Part shown: positions 7,673 to 17,114 of the stretch, one piece after another | Numbering within the stretch: position 1 is the stretch's first letter | How the letters are laid out: every line of letters begins with the position of its first letter | Source of the DNA: Leucothrix arctica | Lineage (GTDB): Bacteria > Pseudomonadota > Gammaproteobacteria > Thiotrichales > Thiotrichaceae | Assembly: GCF_003172895.1 (NCBI RefSeq) | Contig: NZ_QGKL01000002.1 | Coordinates: 1-37,155 of the forward strand | DNA: 37,155 nucleotides | Reading direction: 5' to 3' | Notes under the pieces: generated by a model | Databases searched by the model: none | Told to the model about the DNA's origin: nothing | The model's input: the letters and a program-made list of their open reading frames with translations, nothing else | Translations under genes and position numbers: made by a program

Positions 7673-10255
7673 ATGAGAATGGATAAATTAACCAGCAAGT
7701 TCCAGCTGGCAATACAAGATGCACAATCGCTTGCATTAGGCCGTGATCATCAGCACATGGAGCCAGTACATCTTATGTCAGCTCTATTAGAGCAAGAAGG
7801 TGGTTCTGCGCGTGGTTTGTTAGGTAAGGCAGGCGTCAATATTAATGCACTCAGCTCACAGATGAATGAGCAAATCGATAAACTACCTGTTGTAACGGGT
7901 GGCGATGCGGGTGATGTGCACGTTTCTTCTGATCTGAATAGATTATTAAACGTGACGGACAAGCTATCCCAGCAGCGCGGTGATCAGTATATTTCGACAG
8001 AAATGTTTATCTTGGCTGCGACACAAGAGAAAGGAAAGTTAGGCGAAATATTAAAAGACAATGGCGCAACCAAAGCCATTATTGAAAAAGCGATCGATGA
8101 TATTCGTGGTGGCCAAAATGTTGATGATCCTAATGCAGAAGATCAACGAGAAGCGTTAGACAAGTATACGGTTGATCTCACTGAGCGTGCGGCTCAGGGT
8201 AAAATTGACCCAATCATTGGTCGTGATGCAGAGATTCGTCGTGCGGTACAAATATTGCAACGTCGTACTAAAAATAACCCTGTGATTATCGGTGAGCCGG
8301 GTGTGGGTAAAACTGCGATTGCCGAAGGTTTAGCGCAGCGAATCGTTAACGGTGAAGTACCTGAAGGCGTTAAAGGTAAACGACTATTATCGTTAGACCT
8401 TGCGTCGCTATTAGCCGGTGCTAAGTTTCGTGGTGACTTCGAAGAGCGTTTAAAAGCCGTTTTAAACGACATTTCTAAAACCAACGGTAATGTGATTCTA
8501 TTTATCGATGAGTTGCATACCTTAGTGGGTGCAGGTGCTGCCGAAGGTGCAATGGACGCGGGTAATATGCTCAAGCCAGCCCTTGCGCGTGGTGAGCTAC
8601 ATTGTATCGGTGCAACAACGCTAGATGAGTATCGCAAGTACATTGAAAAGGATGCTGCACTAGAGCGTCGTTTCCAAAAAATTCAAGTCAATGAGCCTAC
8701 GGTTGAAGACACTATTGCGATTTTGCGGGGTTTAAAAGAACGTTACGAAGTGCATCATGGTGTCGACATTACTGATCCTGCAATCATTGCGGCAGCGACG
8801 TTATCTCATCGTTATATTACTGACCGCCAGCTACCGGATAAGGCCATTGACTTAATCGATGAGGCTGCATCACGTATTCGTTTGGAAATTGACTCGAAAC
8901 CTGAGTCGATGGATAAGCTTGATCGTCGCTTGATTAAGTTGAAAATTGAACGTGAGTCACTAAAAAATGAAGATGATGATGCATCGAAAAAGCGCCTAAC
9001 AGATTTAGAAACGCAGATTGCAGAGCTAGAGCGTGAGTATGCTGATCTTGATGAAATTTGGAATGCTGAAAAAGCAGCTGTTCAAGGCTCACAGCACATC
9101 AAAGAAGAGCTTGAAAAACTTCGTATAGAAATGGAATCAGCACGTCGTGAAGGTGACTTACAGCGTATGTCTGAGCTTCAGTATGGACGTATACCTGAGC
9201 TTGAGAAGCAGCTAGAAGATGCGGCGCAAGCTGAAGAATCCAGCATGCCAAATCAGTTGCTACGTAACAAAGTTACTGAAAATGAAATTGCCGATGTAGT
9301 GTCTGCTTGGACAGGTATTCCCGTCTCCAAAATGATGGAAGGCGAGCGCGACAAGTTGATGCAAATGGAAGAGCTATTGCGAAAGCGGGTCATTGGCCAG
9401 CAAGAAGCGATAACATCGGTATCTAATGCGATTCGCCGTTCACGTGCAGGGATTTCTGACCCTAATCGTCCGATGGGGTCGTTTATGTTCTTAGGCCCAA
9501 CCGGTGTGGGTAAAACTGAGTTAACTAAAGCGTTAGCGGGTTTCTTGTTTGACTCTGACGATGCGATGGTTCGTATCGATATGTCAGAGTTTATGGAGAA
9601 GCATTCGGTGTCACGCTTAGTCGGTGCGCCTCCGGGCTATGTGGGTTATGAGGAGGGCGGTTACCTAACGGAAGCGGTTCGCCGTAAGCCTTACTCGGTC
9701 GTCTTATTAGATGAGATTGAAAAAGCACATCCCGATGTATTCAATATTCTATTGCAGGTATTGGATGACGGACGTTTGACAGACGGGCAAGGGCGCACGG
9801 TTGATTTTACCAACACTGTGATCATCATGACTTCTAACCTCGGCTCGCAAGTGATCCAGCAGCTAACAGGCGAAGAAAACTACGATGCAATGAAGGAAGC
9901 GGTAATGGAGATTGTTGGCCAGCACTTCCGTCCTGAATTCATTAACCGTGTTGACGATGCCGTGGTATTCCATCCGTTAAATAAAGCTGAGATTCGTCAG
10001 ATTGCGGGTATACAACTAGGTACGTTGGTTAAACGACTTGCTGATCGTGAGATGAAGATTAGCTTCGCTGATGATGCAATGGACTTTATTGCGGAGAGTG
10101 GATTTGATGCTGTTTACGGTGCAAGACCGTTGAAGCGCGCGATTCAACAGTATGTTGAGAACCCATTGGCAAATAAGATCTTGTCAGGTGTGTTTGCTAG
10201 TGGTGACGAGATTAAAGTGCATCTTGCCGGCGAGCAGCTAGTATTTGATAAGTAA
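7673..10255 (+). CDS. clpB: ATP-dependent disaggregase ClpB
   Basis: Full-length Hsp100 chaperone (860 residues) that pulls polypeptides out of aggregates together with DnaK. In order: N-terminal Clp repeat domain (about 1-145), first AAA+ domain with Walker A GEPGVGKT (207-214), the M-domain coiled coil (about 410-525, rich in E, K, R and L), and second AAA+ domain with Walker A GPTGVGKT (about 608-615) and the TSNLGS segment. The M-domain separates it from ClpA and ClpC. The N-terminus [10 protein letters not shown] matches other gammaproteobacterial ClpB proteins and supports the start. A strong terminator follows, so it is monocistronic. The upstream region has a sigma-32-like promoter. 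Confidence 0.98.
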   Translation: MRMDKLTSKFQLAIQDAQSLALGRDHQHMEPVHLMSALLEQEGGSARGLLGKAGVNINALSSQMNEQIDKLPVVTGGDAGDVHVSSDLNRLLNVTDKLSQQRGDQYISTEMFILAATQEKGKLGEILKDNGATKAIIEKAIDDIRGGQNVDDPNAEDQREALDKYTVDLTERAAQGKIDPIIGRDAEIRRAVQILQRRTKNNPVIIGEPGVGKTAIAEGLAQRIVNGEVPEGVKGKRLLSLDLASLLAGAKFRGDFEERLKAVLNDISKTNGNVILFIDELHTLVGAGAAEGAMDAGNMLKPALARGELHCIGATTLDEYRKYIEKDAALERRFQKIQVNEPTVEDTIAILRGLKERYEVHHGVDITDPAIIAAATLSHRYITDRQLPDKAIDLIDEAASRIRLEIDSKPESMDKLDRRLIKLKIERESLKNEDDDASKKRLTDLETQIAELEREYADLDEIWNAEKAAVQGSQHIKEELEKLRIEMESARREGDLQRMSELQYGRIPELEKQLEDAAQAEESSMPNQLLRNKVTENEIADVVSAWTGIPVSKMMEGERDKLMQMEELLRKRVIGQQEAITSVSNAIRRSRAGISDPNRPMGSFMFLGPTGVGKTELTKALAGFLFDSDDAMVRIDMSEFMEKHSVSRLVGAPPGYVGYEEGGYLTEAVRRKPYSVVLLDEIEKAHPDVFNILLQVLDDGRLTDGQGRTVDFTNTVIIMTSNLGSQVIQQLTGEENYDAMKEAVMEIVGQHFRPEFINRVDDAVVFHPLNKAEIRQIAGIQLGTLVKRLADREMKISFADDAMDFIAESGFDAVYGARPLKRAIQQYVENPLANKILSGVFASGDEIKVHLAGEQLVFDK

Positions 10256-10275
10256 GAAGCGTGATAGATAGTGAA

Positions 10276-10303
10276 AAAGGGTGGCTTTGGCCGCCCTTTT
10301 TTT
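10276..10303 (+). terminator. Rho-independent terminator of clpB
   Basis: AAGGGTGG pairs with CCGCCCTT (one G-T pair) around a short loop, followed by a run of seven T. It lies just after the clpB stop. Confidence 0.85.
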
Positions 10304-10330
10304 GCCTACATCTTTTGAATAAATGAAGTA

Positions 10331-11092
10331 TTACAACGAACAAATCTTTAATGAAAACTCAACGTCTTCAACAATCTGCTTGCTACGCTCTTCCAATAAA
10401 TCTGCATTAACAAATCTCACCGAAAAACGCTGCTTACCCGCACTCACTTCTGGGAAGTAAAGCGCATCATCAGGCAGTTCAATACGTAACATTTGGAACT
10501 CTCGATCACCATTCAACGTTGACTGGTAAAAACCGTCGCGAGCGACTTGGTTAACACTAGCACCACTTTGGCGTACAAGTTCTAAGACGATATCAATCGC
10601 ATCATGCGCTATCTTAAATGGCTCAACCCAACCTTCAAGATCAGCAATACGTTCTTCGACAGGACGTGTATACCAAAAGTTAAAAATAGGGAGGTCAAAG
10701 CCATTAACACCACCCGCAATCATGGCACGCTGCTTTAGCATATTTAAAAAGCTGTGACTTTTAAGGTGTTGACCCAGTTGCCCACGGAACTCATGTAGTT
10801 TCTTAGCACGGTTGTCTAACTTGTCCAGAACCTCTTTCAGCTTTTCTTGGTCCGATCCTTCCAGTTCAGCCATGCGCTGAAGGGCTTGGTTTTGCCAATC
10901 CAAGACATTAAGCGTCGCGCTTTTCACATCTAACCGAGAAGAGAGATTGTATAGCTCTAACAATACGATCAACGCTGAGTGACAGTTCTCTGGCTCAGGA
11001 TGCTTCATATAGAAGTTAAAACGATGGATTAAAAATTCCAATCGTGAAAATAAGCGAATTTTTTCGTTTAGTGGATGTTCGTAAACAGCCAT
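10331..11092 (-). CDS. zapD: Cell division protein ZapD
   Basis: ZapD binds and bundles FtsZ filaments and stabilises the division ring. The reading frame extends further upstream, but conserved sequence begins at the ATG at 11090-11092 with VYEHPLNEK, as in other ZapD proteins. AAGAG lies seven bases upstream, so I start there (253 residues). The protein is soluble and mostly helical at the N-terminus with a C-terminal beta-rich part. It follows coaE with a 34-base gap, the usual gammaproteobacterial order. pilD and yacG, often found in this cluster, are absent here. Confidence 0.94.
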   Translation of the reverse strand: MAVYEHPLNEKIRLFSRLEFLIHRFNFYMKHPEPENCHSALIVLLELYNLSSRLDVKSATLNVLDWQNQALQRMAELEGSDQEKLKEVLDKLDNRAKKLHEFRGQLGQHLKSHSFLNMLKQRAMIAGGVNGFDLPIFNFWYTRPVEERIADLEGWVEPFKIAHDAIDIVLELVRQSGASVNQVARDGFYQSTLNGDREFQMLRIELPDDALYFPEVSAGKQRFSVRFVNADLLEERSKQIVEDVEFSLKICSL

Positions 11093-11126
11093 AGGAGGAC
11101 TCTTATGTGGGACAAACGTGCGCAGA

Positions 11127-11720
11127 TTATAGCAGAGATAAAAGCGACTCATGCAGTTTCTCAATCTGCATTTTTAATGAGGCTAAGTCACCGCTGTTAT
11201 CAATAATATCGGTGGCCGCAGCATTACGGTCTTTCCGTGTAGCTTGGCTAGCCATAATGTTTAGGATCTGTGCTTTACTCATTTCGTCACGTGCTTGAAC
11301 GCGAGCGATCTGAATTTCTTCAGGACAGTCGACAACGATCACACGGTCGAAGTATTGAGGGTAATTATTTTCAACGAGTAGCGGAATATCAGCGACTACA
11401 TAAGGCGTGTCGGTAGCCTCTTCGACGCGCTCTAAAATACGCTGTCGAATACGCGGATGAAGGATGCTTTCAAGCTGAGTTTTAGCGAGCGGGTCTGAAA
11501 AAATACGTTGTTTAAGCGAAGTCCTGTCAAGGTTACCATCGGCTAAAAGAATATCGCTACCAAAAGCTTCGGCTACCTCTTGTAATGCTAGCTCCCCCGG
11601 TTGGACAACTTCACGAGCGATTTTATCTGCATCCACAAGCGTTATCCCCTTCGCTTGTAGTACTTTTGCGACGGTACTTTTACCGCTACCAATGCCGCCT
11701 GTTAGCCCAACTTTTAACAT
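11127..11720 (-). CDS. coaE: Dephospho-CoA kinase
   Basis: Catalyses the last step of coenzyme A synthesis, phosphorylating the 3'-hydroxyl of dephospho-CoA. The 197-residue protein begins MLKVGLTGGIGSGKST, with the P-loop at 8-16, followed by the VDADKIAREV substrate segment (about 29-38) and a typical C-terminus. Length is normal for the family. It is upstream of zapD on the same strand, a conserved pair. Confidence 0.97.
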   Translation of the reverse strand: MLKVGLTGGIGSGKSTVAKVLQAKGITLVDADKIAREVVQPGELALQEVAEAFGSDILLADGNLDRTSLKQRIFSDPLAKTQLESILHPRIRQRILERVEEATDTPYVVADIPLLVENNYPQYFDRVIVVDCPEEIQIARVQARDEMSKAQILNIMASQATRKDRNAAATDIIDNSGDLASLKMQIEKLHESLLSLL

Positions 11721-11784
11721 CTGTCACTCGCTATAAAATCCGTATTAGCGATTAAATTAGCATAAAAGACAGAGGCTGTATCGC

Positions 11785-12108
11785 TTAAAACTGAGCCTGT
11801 TTTTTATAGTGAATAACAAGAAGATAGTAGAAAGTAACGCGAAGTTTATACTCGGAGTTTGACATTAACTCACAGATATCTGACATTACTTGCTCTATTT
11901 CTTCATCGCTATCTTTGATGCCAAGCTGTCGCTTCAGAAAACCATCACGCACCATTTCTAGTTCATAAGCGTCAGAACACGCGATATAACGTGTATCTTT
12001 GTTATAAACAACAGGGCCTAGGCTTCTAAAAATACTAGTGACAAGTTGCTCATCATATTTCTTGTCATACTTTTGTATATCTTCAATCGCCTCAATAACA
12101 TCAGCCAT
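11785..12108 (-). CDS. DUF2853 family protein
   Basis: A 107-residue soluble acidic protein matching DUF2853, with the segments SLGPVVYNKD, ELEMVRDGFLKRQLG and the C-terminal FYYLLVIHY. The family has no established function. The frame extends four codons further upstream, but GGAGG followed by five bases and then ATG at 12106-12108 fixes the start. It lies between coaE and folE2 on the same strand with gaps of 64 and about 130 bases, so it may have its own promoter. Confidence 0.85.
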   Translation of the reverse strand: MADVIEAIEDIQKYDKKYDEQLVTSIFRSLGPVVYNKDTRYIACSDAYELEMVRDGFLKRQLGIKDSDEEIEQVMSDICELMSNSEYKLRVTFYYLLVIHYKKQAQF

Positions 12109-12237
12109 TGCAACCTCCAATACTCAGCGTGCACTCAATTGGGCACAAAAGAAGCAGTTTAAATTGCTTGGCCTAGTGATTGCTTTCTGTGCAATGACGA
12201 ATGGCATTAGCTATATTACCAAAGGTTTAGAATTGAC

Positions 12238-13185
12238 CTAGTGAGGAAACTCTCTTGGATCATCGCGATAGCCATCCTCTAAGCCTTTAACCACAATCGC
12301 AACAGCATCATGAGGATGTAAGCTCTCTAAGTGGTTCACACGCACCCAGAAGTCTTTCAATGTACTGTCAGTATCGAGAGCTTCGTGTAAACGTCTTGCA
12401 GCATCTTCACAGAACATCAAGTTCTGACCGTTAAGACGTGCGAACTCTTGCTCATCTTCGCGCTTTACTGCGGCTTGAACAGGTGTTTGCAAGGCATCTT
12501 CAATACGGTCAATGAGTGCAGAAATAGGAAGGCTATCAACCGACTCATCTAGTTTCACTCGTACTTGTGCCAGACTTCGCTGGCTATGAGGTGTTGCGCT
12601 AATGCCTTCTTTAGTACCGAGCCAAGCATGAACATCTTCCAACGACACTGAGCCTTCAGTACCAAATGCCTTACTAAAACCTTGCTGGATAAGGTCGCGC
12701 GCTAGCGCAGCAGAACAAGGGCAGGTCGATGAGTACGGTACTTCAACACTCAACTCTGTACTGATCTCACCATCACGATACACACAAATGGTACGTACTT
12801 TGTAGCCTTTCCAACCGGTATTATCACTTACTAACGCTTTACGACGTTCTAAGTACTCAAAGCGACATTCAAGGTAAGCGTTGTTGCTAATCCCATCATG
12901 CGTTTGCACAAACTGCTTCACAATCTTATGAAGTAGTTTTGGGTTCAGCACTTCATTTCCCATCATTTGATCAACTGCCAAGTAGAGACGAGACATATGA
13001 ATGCCTTTGCTCTTAGGGTCAATCAAATTGACATAAGCTTGTATGCGACCAACCGTTTGCATGTTGTCGCCATTACCATTGAGAATACGAATGGGCATTT
13101 CAATTTCGCTCATACCGACCCAGTTGAGTAAACTATTTGGGCCAGTGTGGGGTTCATTGGCGATGTCTGGCATGGTATTGCTCAT
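12238..13185 (-). CDS. folE2: GTP cyclohydrolase I, type IB (FolE2)
   Basis: Converts GTP to dihydroneopterin triphosphate, the first step of folate synthesis. The 315-residue protein belongs to the FolE2/MptA type and is unrelated in sequence to the short classical FolE. Visible motifs are GIHMSRLY (about 61-68) and the cysteine motif CPCSAALARD (155-164), which includes the conserved metal-binding cysteine, then FCEDAAR near the C-terminus. In other bacteria this isozyme can work with metals other than zinc and is sometimes induced under zinc limitation. No recognisable Zur site was found upstream, so regulation is not assigned. Confidence 0.95.
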   Translation of the reverse strand: MSNTMPDIANEPHTGPNSLLNWVGMSEIEMPIRILNGNGDNMQTVGRIQAYVNLIDPKSKGIHMSRLYLAVDQMMGNEVLNPKLLHKIVKQFVQTHDGISNNAYLECRFEYLERRKALVSDNTGWKGYKVRTICVYRDGEISTELSVEVPYSSTCPCSAALARDLIQQGFSKAFGTEGSVSLEDVHAWLGTKEGISATPHSQRSLAQVRVKLDESVDSLPISALIDRIEDALQTPVQAAVKREDEQEFARLNGQNLMFCEDAARRLHEALDTDSTLKDFWVRVNHLESLHPHDAVAIVVKGLEDGYRDDPREFPH

Positions 13186-13345
13186 GGCTTTAGCCTTTAA
13201 AAATATCTGTCGTAAAGGGAGATTATACAGAAAGCATGCGCGAGGGAAATATTTACTGTAATCATAGGTATGAGAAAGGTACTCAAACAGAGGAAACTGA
13301 GAGGGTACCTAACAATTAATGGGTCAATAGACTGTTATCAAACCA

Positions 13346-14974
13346 TTATGACAGTAAGAAAATGTAGTGACGACCTTGTGTATGAGTCAATGTGATCTCT
13401 TGTGACGCAACTTTTCCATTGGCATGTGCTTTTATACGATATGTACCTTCTGGAATTTCAAATAGATGAGTTTTTGTCTGAGCTGCAGTCGCAATCAATT
13501 TTCCAGTCATGTCCTCAACAATGAAGTCAGCATTCATCGGTCGACGTGTGTCCTTCTCCGAAGCAGATAAACGCAAACTACCGATGCGAGCATTTCGACC
13601 CGAAGGAGGAGTCACTGGCGGCGTAACAGGTGGTGTTACGGGCGCAGAGCCTGCCTCTGGTATGAGGAAAACATGGTGAATACCTTGACTGCTGGTGAGG
13701 TTGATATTAGCGGTAACCTTTTGCTCGCCCACTGTTGCCGTCACACGATAATTACTGGCAGGGATTCTGAAGACTTGTGTCTCAACATTGCTCGCAACAC
13801 TAATCTTTTTACCGCTGCTATCTTGAATTAAGAAGTTAGCTTTCACCGGACGTCGCGTTGTTTTATCTGATGCAGACACACGCATCGTACCAATAGCGCC
13901 AGTGTTGTCAGTCACTGGTGGCGTTACTGGAGGAGGTGTTACTGGTACGTCACCAATGGTCTCCGGCATGAGGAAAATGTGGTGTAAGCCTTTAGCTAGC
14001 GTTAACTCAATCGTCTTACTTTGTGTCACCCCTCGTGCATTAGCACTCACGAGGTAACGCCCAACAGGCAGCGAAAATTGTTTACTAGTAATGCCATTGG
14101 CGACATCAACCGTTTCTCCAGTCGACTGTTTAATTTTAAAATCAGTCTTCAGCGGACTACGAGTATCCTTATCCGATGCTGATAAACGCAGACCTTGACG
14201 GCTTGTTGAGGAGGGTGGAGTCAGTGGTGGAGTGACTGGCGTAGTCGGTGTATCGTTTCCACCCGAAGATGAGTCATTAAAGTCATCTTCCATCGCATCA
14301 AAATAAGACACAGGCTGTAAACGTTGTGCCTTTATTTCTGTAATGTATGTATCAAAGATCTCTTTCTTAATAGACGTACTAGAAAGCTCTTGAGTGTGTA
14401 AAAACAGCGTTGCAGACAGCCCAGCACTATTGCGCTCACTAGTGTAAGCAAAAGAACGCGCGACAGTATTTAGCGGCATAACTGGCGTATCGAGTCGCTC
14501 TTGTGTACCTGGACTCCAAGCACTACCAATGCCTCGTGCATACTTAATACCAGGGAAATGGATACCTGACTCTGGCCCCGCAGCGGCACCGTGATAAGAC
14601 ATTATCACAGGGGTCTTGCCTGTCACTGCTTTGATGATCTTACTAATGGTGTTATGAGTTGCAGTTTGCTGCGCTTGAGTCGCTCCCTTTGATAAAGGGT
14701 GTAGGCCTAGAGTAACTAAGTGCGGTGCTAGTCCATAAATTAGCTTTGCATTATTACGGTCTAGCTCATAGTCATAACTAGGGTTAGTTGCTTGTATAAA
14801 TACTGTCACAGGTATTTGCTGGTCGACTAAAAACTTAACGACCTCATAAGTACTCGCGACATGGCTGTTACCGGCGTGAATATGATCCAGAGTAAAGCAG
14901 ATCTTATCCAGCACTGGTGGATTGGCCACTGCTTCATATTTATTACGGACAGTCGAAAGTTGATACGCTGGCAT
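13346..14974 (-). CDS. Deacetylase-like domain fused to three beta-rich repeats
   Basis: A 542-residue protein. The start is the ATG at 14972-14974, because GAGG lies six bases upstream; a TTG four codons earlier has no such site. Residues ~1-230 resemble a divergent polysaccharide deacetylase (NodB-like) barrel: a CFTLDH strand where TFDDG is usual, GLHP, SYHGA and LFLHT segments. The canonical metal-binding set is incomplete, so activity is doubtful. Three repeats follow at about 260-337, 361-439 and 464-542. Each starts with RLSAS/RVSAS, contains TRRP and ends in HHIFLMP-like strands, and they are joined by linkers of repeated TPPV. The repeats look like carboxypeptidase-regulatory or PEGA-type beta sandwiches. 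No signal peptide is visible, which is odd for a presumed cell-surface enzyme. Confidence 0.7.
   Translation of the reverse strand: MPAYQLSTVRNKYEAVANPPVLDKICFTLDHIHAGNSHVASTYEVVKFLVDQQIPVTVFIQATNPSYDYELDRNNAKLIYGLAPHLVTLGLHPLSKGATQAQQTATHNTISKIIKAVTGKTPVIMSYHGAAAGPESGIHFPGIKYARGIGSAWSPGTQERLDTPVMPLNTVARSFAYTSERNSAGLSATLFLHTQELSSTSIKKEIFDTYITEIKAQRLQPVSYFDAMEDDFNDSSSGGNDTPTTPVTPPLTPPSSTSRQGLRLSASDKDTRSPLKTDFKIKQSTGETVDVANGITSKQFSLPVGRYLVSANARGVTQSKTIELTLAKGLHHIFLMPETIGDVPVTPPPVTPPVTDNTGAIGTMRVSASDKTTRRPVKANFLIQDSSGKKISVASNVETQVFRIPASNYRVTATVGEQKVTANINLTSSQGIHHVFLIPEAGSAPVTPPVTPPVTPPSGRNARIGSLRLSASEKDTRRPMNADFIVEDMTGKLIATAAQTKTHLFEIPEGTYRIKAHANGKVASQEITLTHTQGRHYIFLLS
13349..14197 (-). repeat. 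Three protein-level tandem repeats (~79 residues) with TPP-rich linkers
   Basis: Coding repeats at about 13964-14197, 13658-13894 and 13349-13585, separated by linkers of about 23 codons rich in Pro, Thr and Val. The copies are similar in protein sequence but clearly diverged, so this is an old internal duplication, not a recent slippage event. Confidence 0.8.
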
Positions 14975-15436
14975 AACTAACCTCAATACAGTATATGTTT
15001 GATTTGTATAATAAAATAGGCCTGTGTTTTAGAGTTTTAGGCGCTATCGACACGTTGCCTGAGTCATTTAGTTTGGGGGGTGCTAATAATGATCAGACAA
15101 TAAGGTATGGCTTTATTTTAGTATAGTGAGGCTAAAAGTTCTTTTCTATTTGGATTAAGTTTTTGTTAGCCCAAAGGTAGTGTGAGGCCGATTAAAGCTA
15201 TTCATTGGTGCAGGATTTTATCTTTGGCACTTTCATGGTTCTTTGCAGTACGAGTACTCTTATGGATAATCTTAATCTATTGTTTTTATGTAAAACAGCC
15301 TACTGAGTTAAGCACTCTTGTGGGTCATGCGTAACGCGCATAACGCTCTTACCTAATTTCAATTGTACCCGTTGGTCACCAGTTGTTAGGGTAATATTGA
15401 ACCGATACATTAACCCCTCGTAGGAGTGTACCTGAT
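14975..15436. other. Intergenic region upstream of the peptide transporter
   Basis: A 462-base stretch between divergent genes, the largest fully gene-free gap here. No tRNA, riboswitch or long inverted repeat was recognised. It must hold the promoter of the ABC operon; no -35/-10 pair stands out. GTAGGAG at about 15420-15426 is the ribosome binding site of the binding-protein gene. Confidence 0.5.
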
Positions 15437-16990
15437 ATGAAAAAGCTGTCCCTTTTGGCTAGCGCAGTACTTAGCCTTAGTTTGATTGCCCCACTACAAG
15501 CCGCTGACTTAAGAATGGCGTATGACGCTGACCCAGTGTCTCTTGATCCACATGAGCAACTATCAGGTGGCACACTACAACTCGCTCACATGACATTTGA
15601 CCCACTTGTTCGTTGGAACCGTGACTTAAGTTTTGACGGTCGTTTAGCCGAAAAATGGGAACGTATTGACGACAAAACGGTTCGTTTTAACCTGCGTAAA
15701 GGCGTGAAATTCCATTCAGGAAATGACTTCACGGCTAAAGATGTTGTATTCACTTTCAAGCGTTTAAAAGACTCTCCAGATTTTAAAGCGATCTTTAGCA
15801 GCTTCACTGAAGCAAAGATGGTTGATGACTACACGATTGACCTAATTACAGATAAGCCATTCCCATTAGTTTTGCATTCTGCGACTTATATTTTCCCAAT
15901 GGACAGCAAGTTCTACACGGGTAAAACAGAAGACGGTAAAGATAAAGCAGGCTTAGCGAAGCACGGTGATAGTTTTGCATCTCGTAACCTGTCTGGTACA
16001 GGTCCATTCACTGTTACTTCTCGTGAGCAGGGCGTAAAAGTCGAGTTCGCACGTAACAAAATGTACTGGGATACTGAGTCAAAAGGTAACGTTGATAACA
16101 TCATTCTTACTCCGATCAAAGAAGCACCGACACGTGTCGCGGCTTTATTGGCGGGCGATGTTGATTTCATTGCACCTGTTCCACCAACTGATCATAAGCG
16201 CGTAGACGCTAGTGACAAGGTTGACCTGATTACAATGGGTGGCACGCGCATCATCATGTTGCAGCTAAACCAAGACCGTGTTAAAGCGTTTAAAGATAAG
16301 CGTGTTCGTCAGGCGATTGCTTATGCAGTTAACCAAGACGGTATTGCGCAGAAGATCATGAAAGGCTTCGCAACACCTGCATCACAGTTTAGCCCTAAAG
16401 GTTACCTAGGACATAACGAGTCATTGCCATTACGTTTTGATGTAGCAAAAGCAAAGGCGCTGATGAAAGAAGCAGGTTATGAAGACGGCTTCACTATTAC
16501 CATGATGGCGCCTAATAATCGTTATGTGAATGATGCTAAAATTGCTCAAGCAGCAACGTCAATGTTGTCTAAAATCGGCATCAAAGTTGATCTGAAAACA
16601 ATGCCGAAAGCACAGTACTGGCCAAAGTTTGATGAGCGCGCAGCAGACATTATGATGATCGGTTGGCATGCAGATACGGAAGATTCTAATAACTTCTTCG
16701 AGTTCTTATCAGCATGTGTAGATAAAGAGAAAGGTCTAGGTCAGTACAATACGGGTAACTACTGTAACCCAGAAGCTGACAAGCTAATGCAGGCTGCAAA
16801 CGTAGAAACTGACGTGGCTAAGCGTACTGTAATGATGCAAACCATCGAAAAAATGCTTTATGACGATGCTGCATTCGTACCGTTACATTGGCAGAATCTT
16901 GCATGGGCAGCGTCTAAGAAGGTTGATATCGAGCCTATTTTGAACGTGATGGACTTCCCTTACCTAGGTGACTTAGTCATTAAGGAATAA
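15437..16990 (+). CDS. Peptide ABC transporter substrate-binding protein (SBP family 5)
   Basis: A 517-residue periplasmic binding protein of the DppA/OppA family. A classic signal peptide (residues 1-22, KK then a hydrophobic core, cleavage after PLQA) exports it. Family hallmarks are SLDPHEQLSGG near residues 35-45, LAEKWERIDDKTVRFNLRKGVKFHSG (about 69-94) and a GTGPF segment. It captures di- or oligopeptides, or possibly another small organic solute, and hands them to the permeases downstream. It is the first gene of a five-gene importer, separated from the permease genes by a strong hairpin, which may let it be expressed more than the rest. Confidence 0.93.
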   Translation: MKKLSLLASAVLSLSLIAPLQAADLRMAYDADPVSLDPHEQLSGGTLQLAHMTFDPLVRWNRDLSFDGRLAEKWERIDDKTVRFNLRKGVKFHSGNDFTAKDVVFTFKRLKDSPDFKAIFSSFTEAKMVDDYTIDLITDKPFPLVLHSATYIFPMDSKFYTGKTEDGKDKAGLAKHGDSFASRNLSGTGPFTVTSREQGVKVEFARNKMYWDTESKGNVDNIILTPIKEAPTRVAALLAGDVDFIAPVPPTDHKRVDASDKVDLITMGGTRIIMLQLNQDRVKAFKDKRVRQAIAYAVNQDGIAQKIMKGFATPASQFSPKGYLGHNESLPLRFDVAKAKALMKEAGYEDGFTITMMAPNNRYVNDAKIAQAATSMLSKIGIKVDLKTMPKAQYWPKFDERAADIMMIGWHADTEDSNNFFEFLSACVDKEKGLGQYNTGNYCNPEADKLMQAANVETDVAKRTVMMQTIEKMLYDDAAFVPLHWQNLAWAASKKVDIEPILNVMDFPYLGDLVIKE

Positions 16991-17026
16991 GCTGACTCAA
17001 ACAGCTTAGCTTAAACGCTTTGAGAA

Positions 17027-17055
17027 GCCTCCTAGCCATAACAATGGCGGGAGGC
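17027..17055 (+). terminator. Intercistronic hairpin after the binding-protein gene (possible attenuator)
   Basis: GCCTCC at 17027-17032 and GCCAT at 17035-17039 pair with ATGGC at 17044-17048 and GGAGGC at 17050-17055 around a short loop. Only a few T follow. Such hairpins between binding-protein and permease genes often stabilise the first message or reduce read-through. Confidence 0.6.
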
Positions 17056-17114
17056 CTTTCACAAAGCCTATATAATACTTCACACAATACTCACCAACAT
17101 AAAGAACCATAGTT

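Noticed and set aside
8194-8643. Long open frame of 149 codons antisense to clpB
   Set aside because: It lies entirely inside the strongly supported clpB coding region and its translation has no recognisable domain; it mirrors codon bias of the real gene.
12038-12241. + strand frame across the gap between the DUF2853 gene and folE2
   Set aside because: Half of it overlaps the DUF2853 gene, no convincing ribosome binding site, and no recognised family.
13186-13345. Search for a Zur site or other operator upstream of folE2
   Set aside because: No match to the known gammaproteobacterial Zur palindrome was seen.
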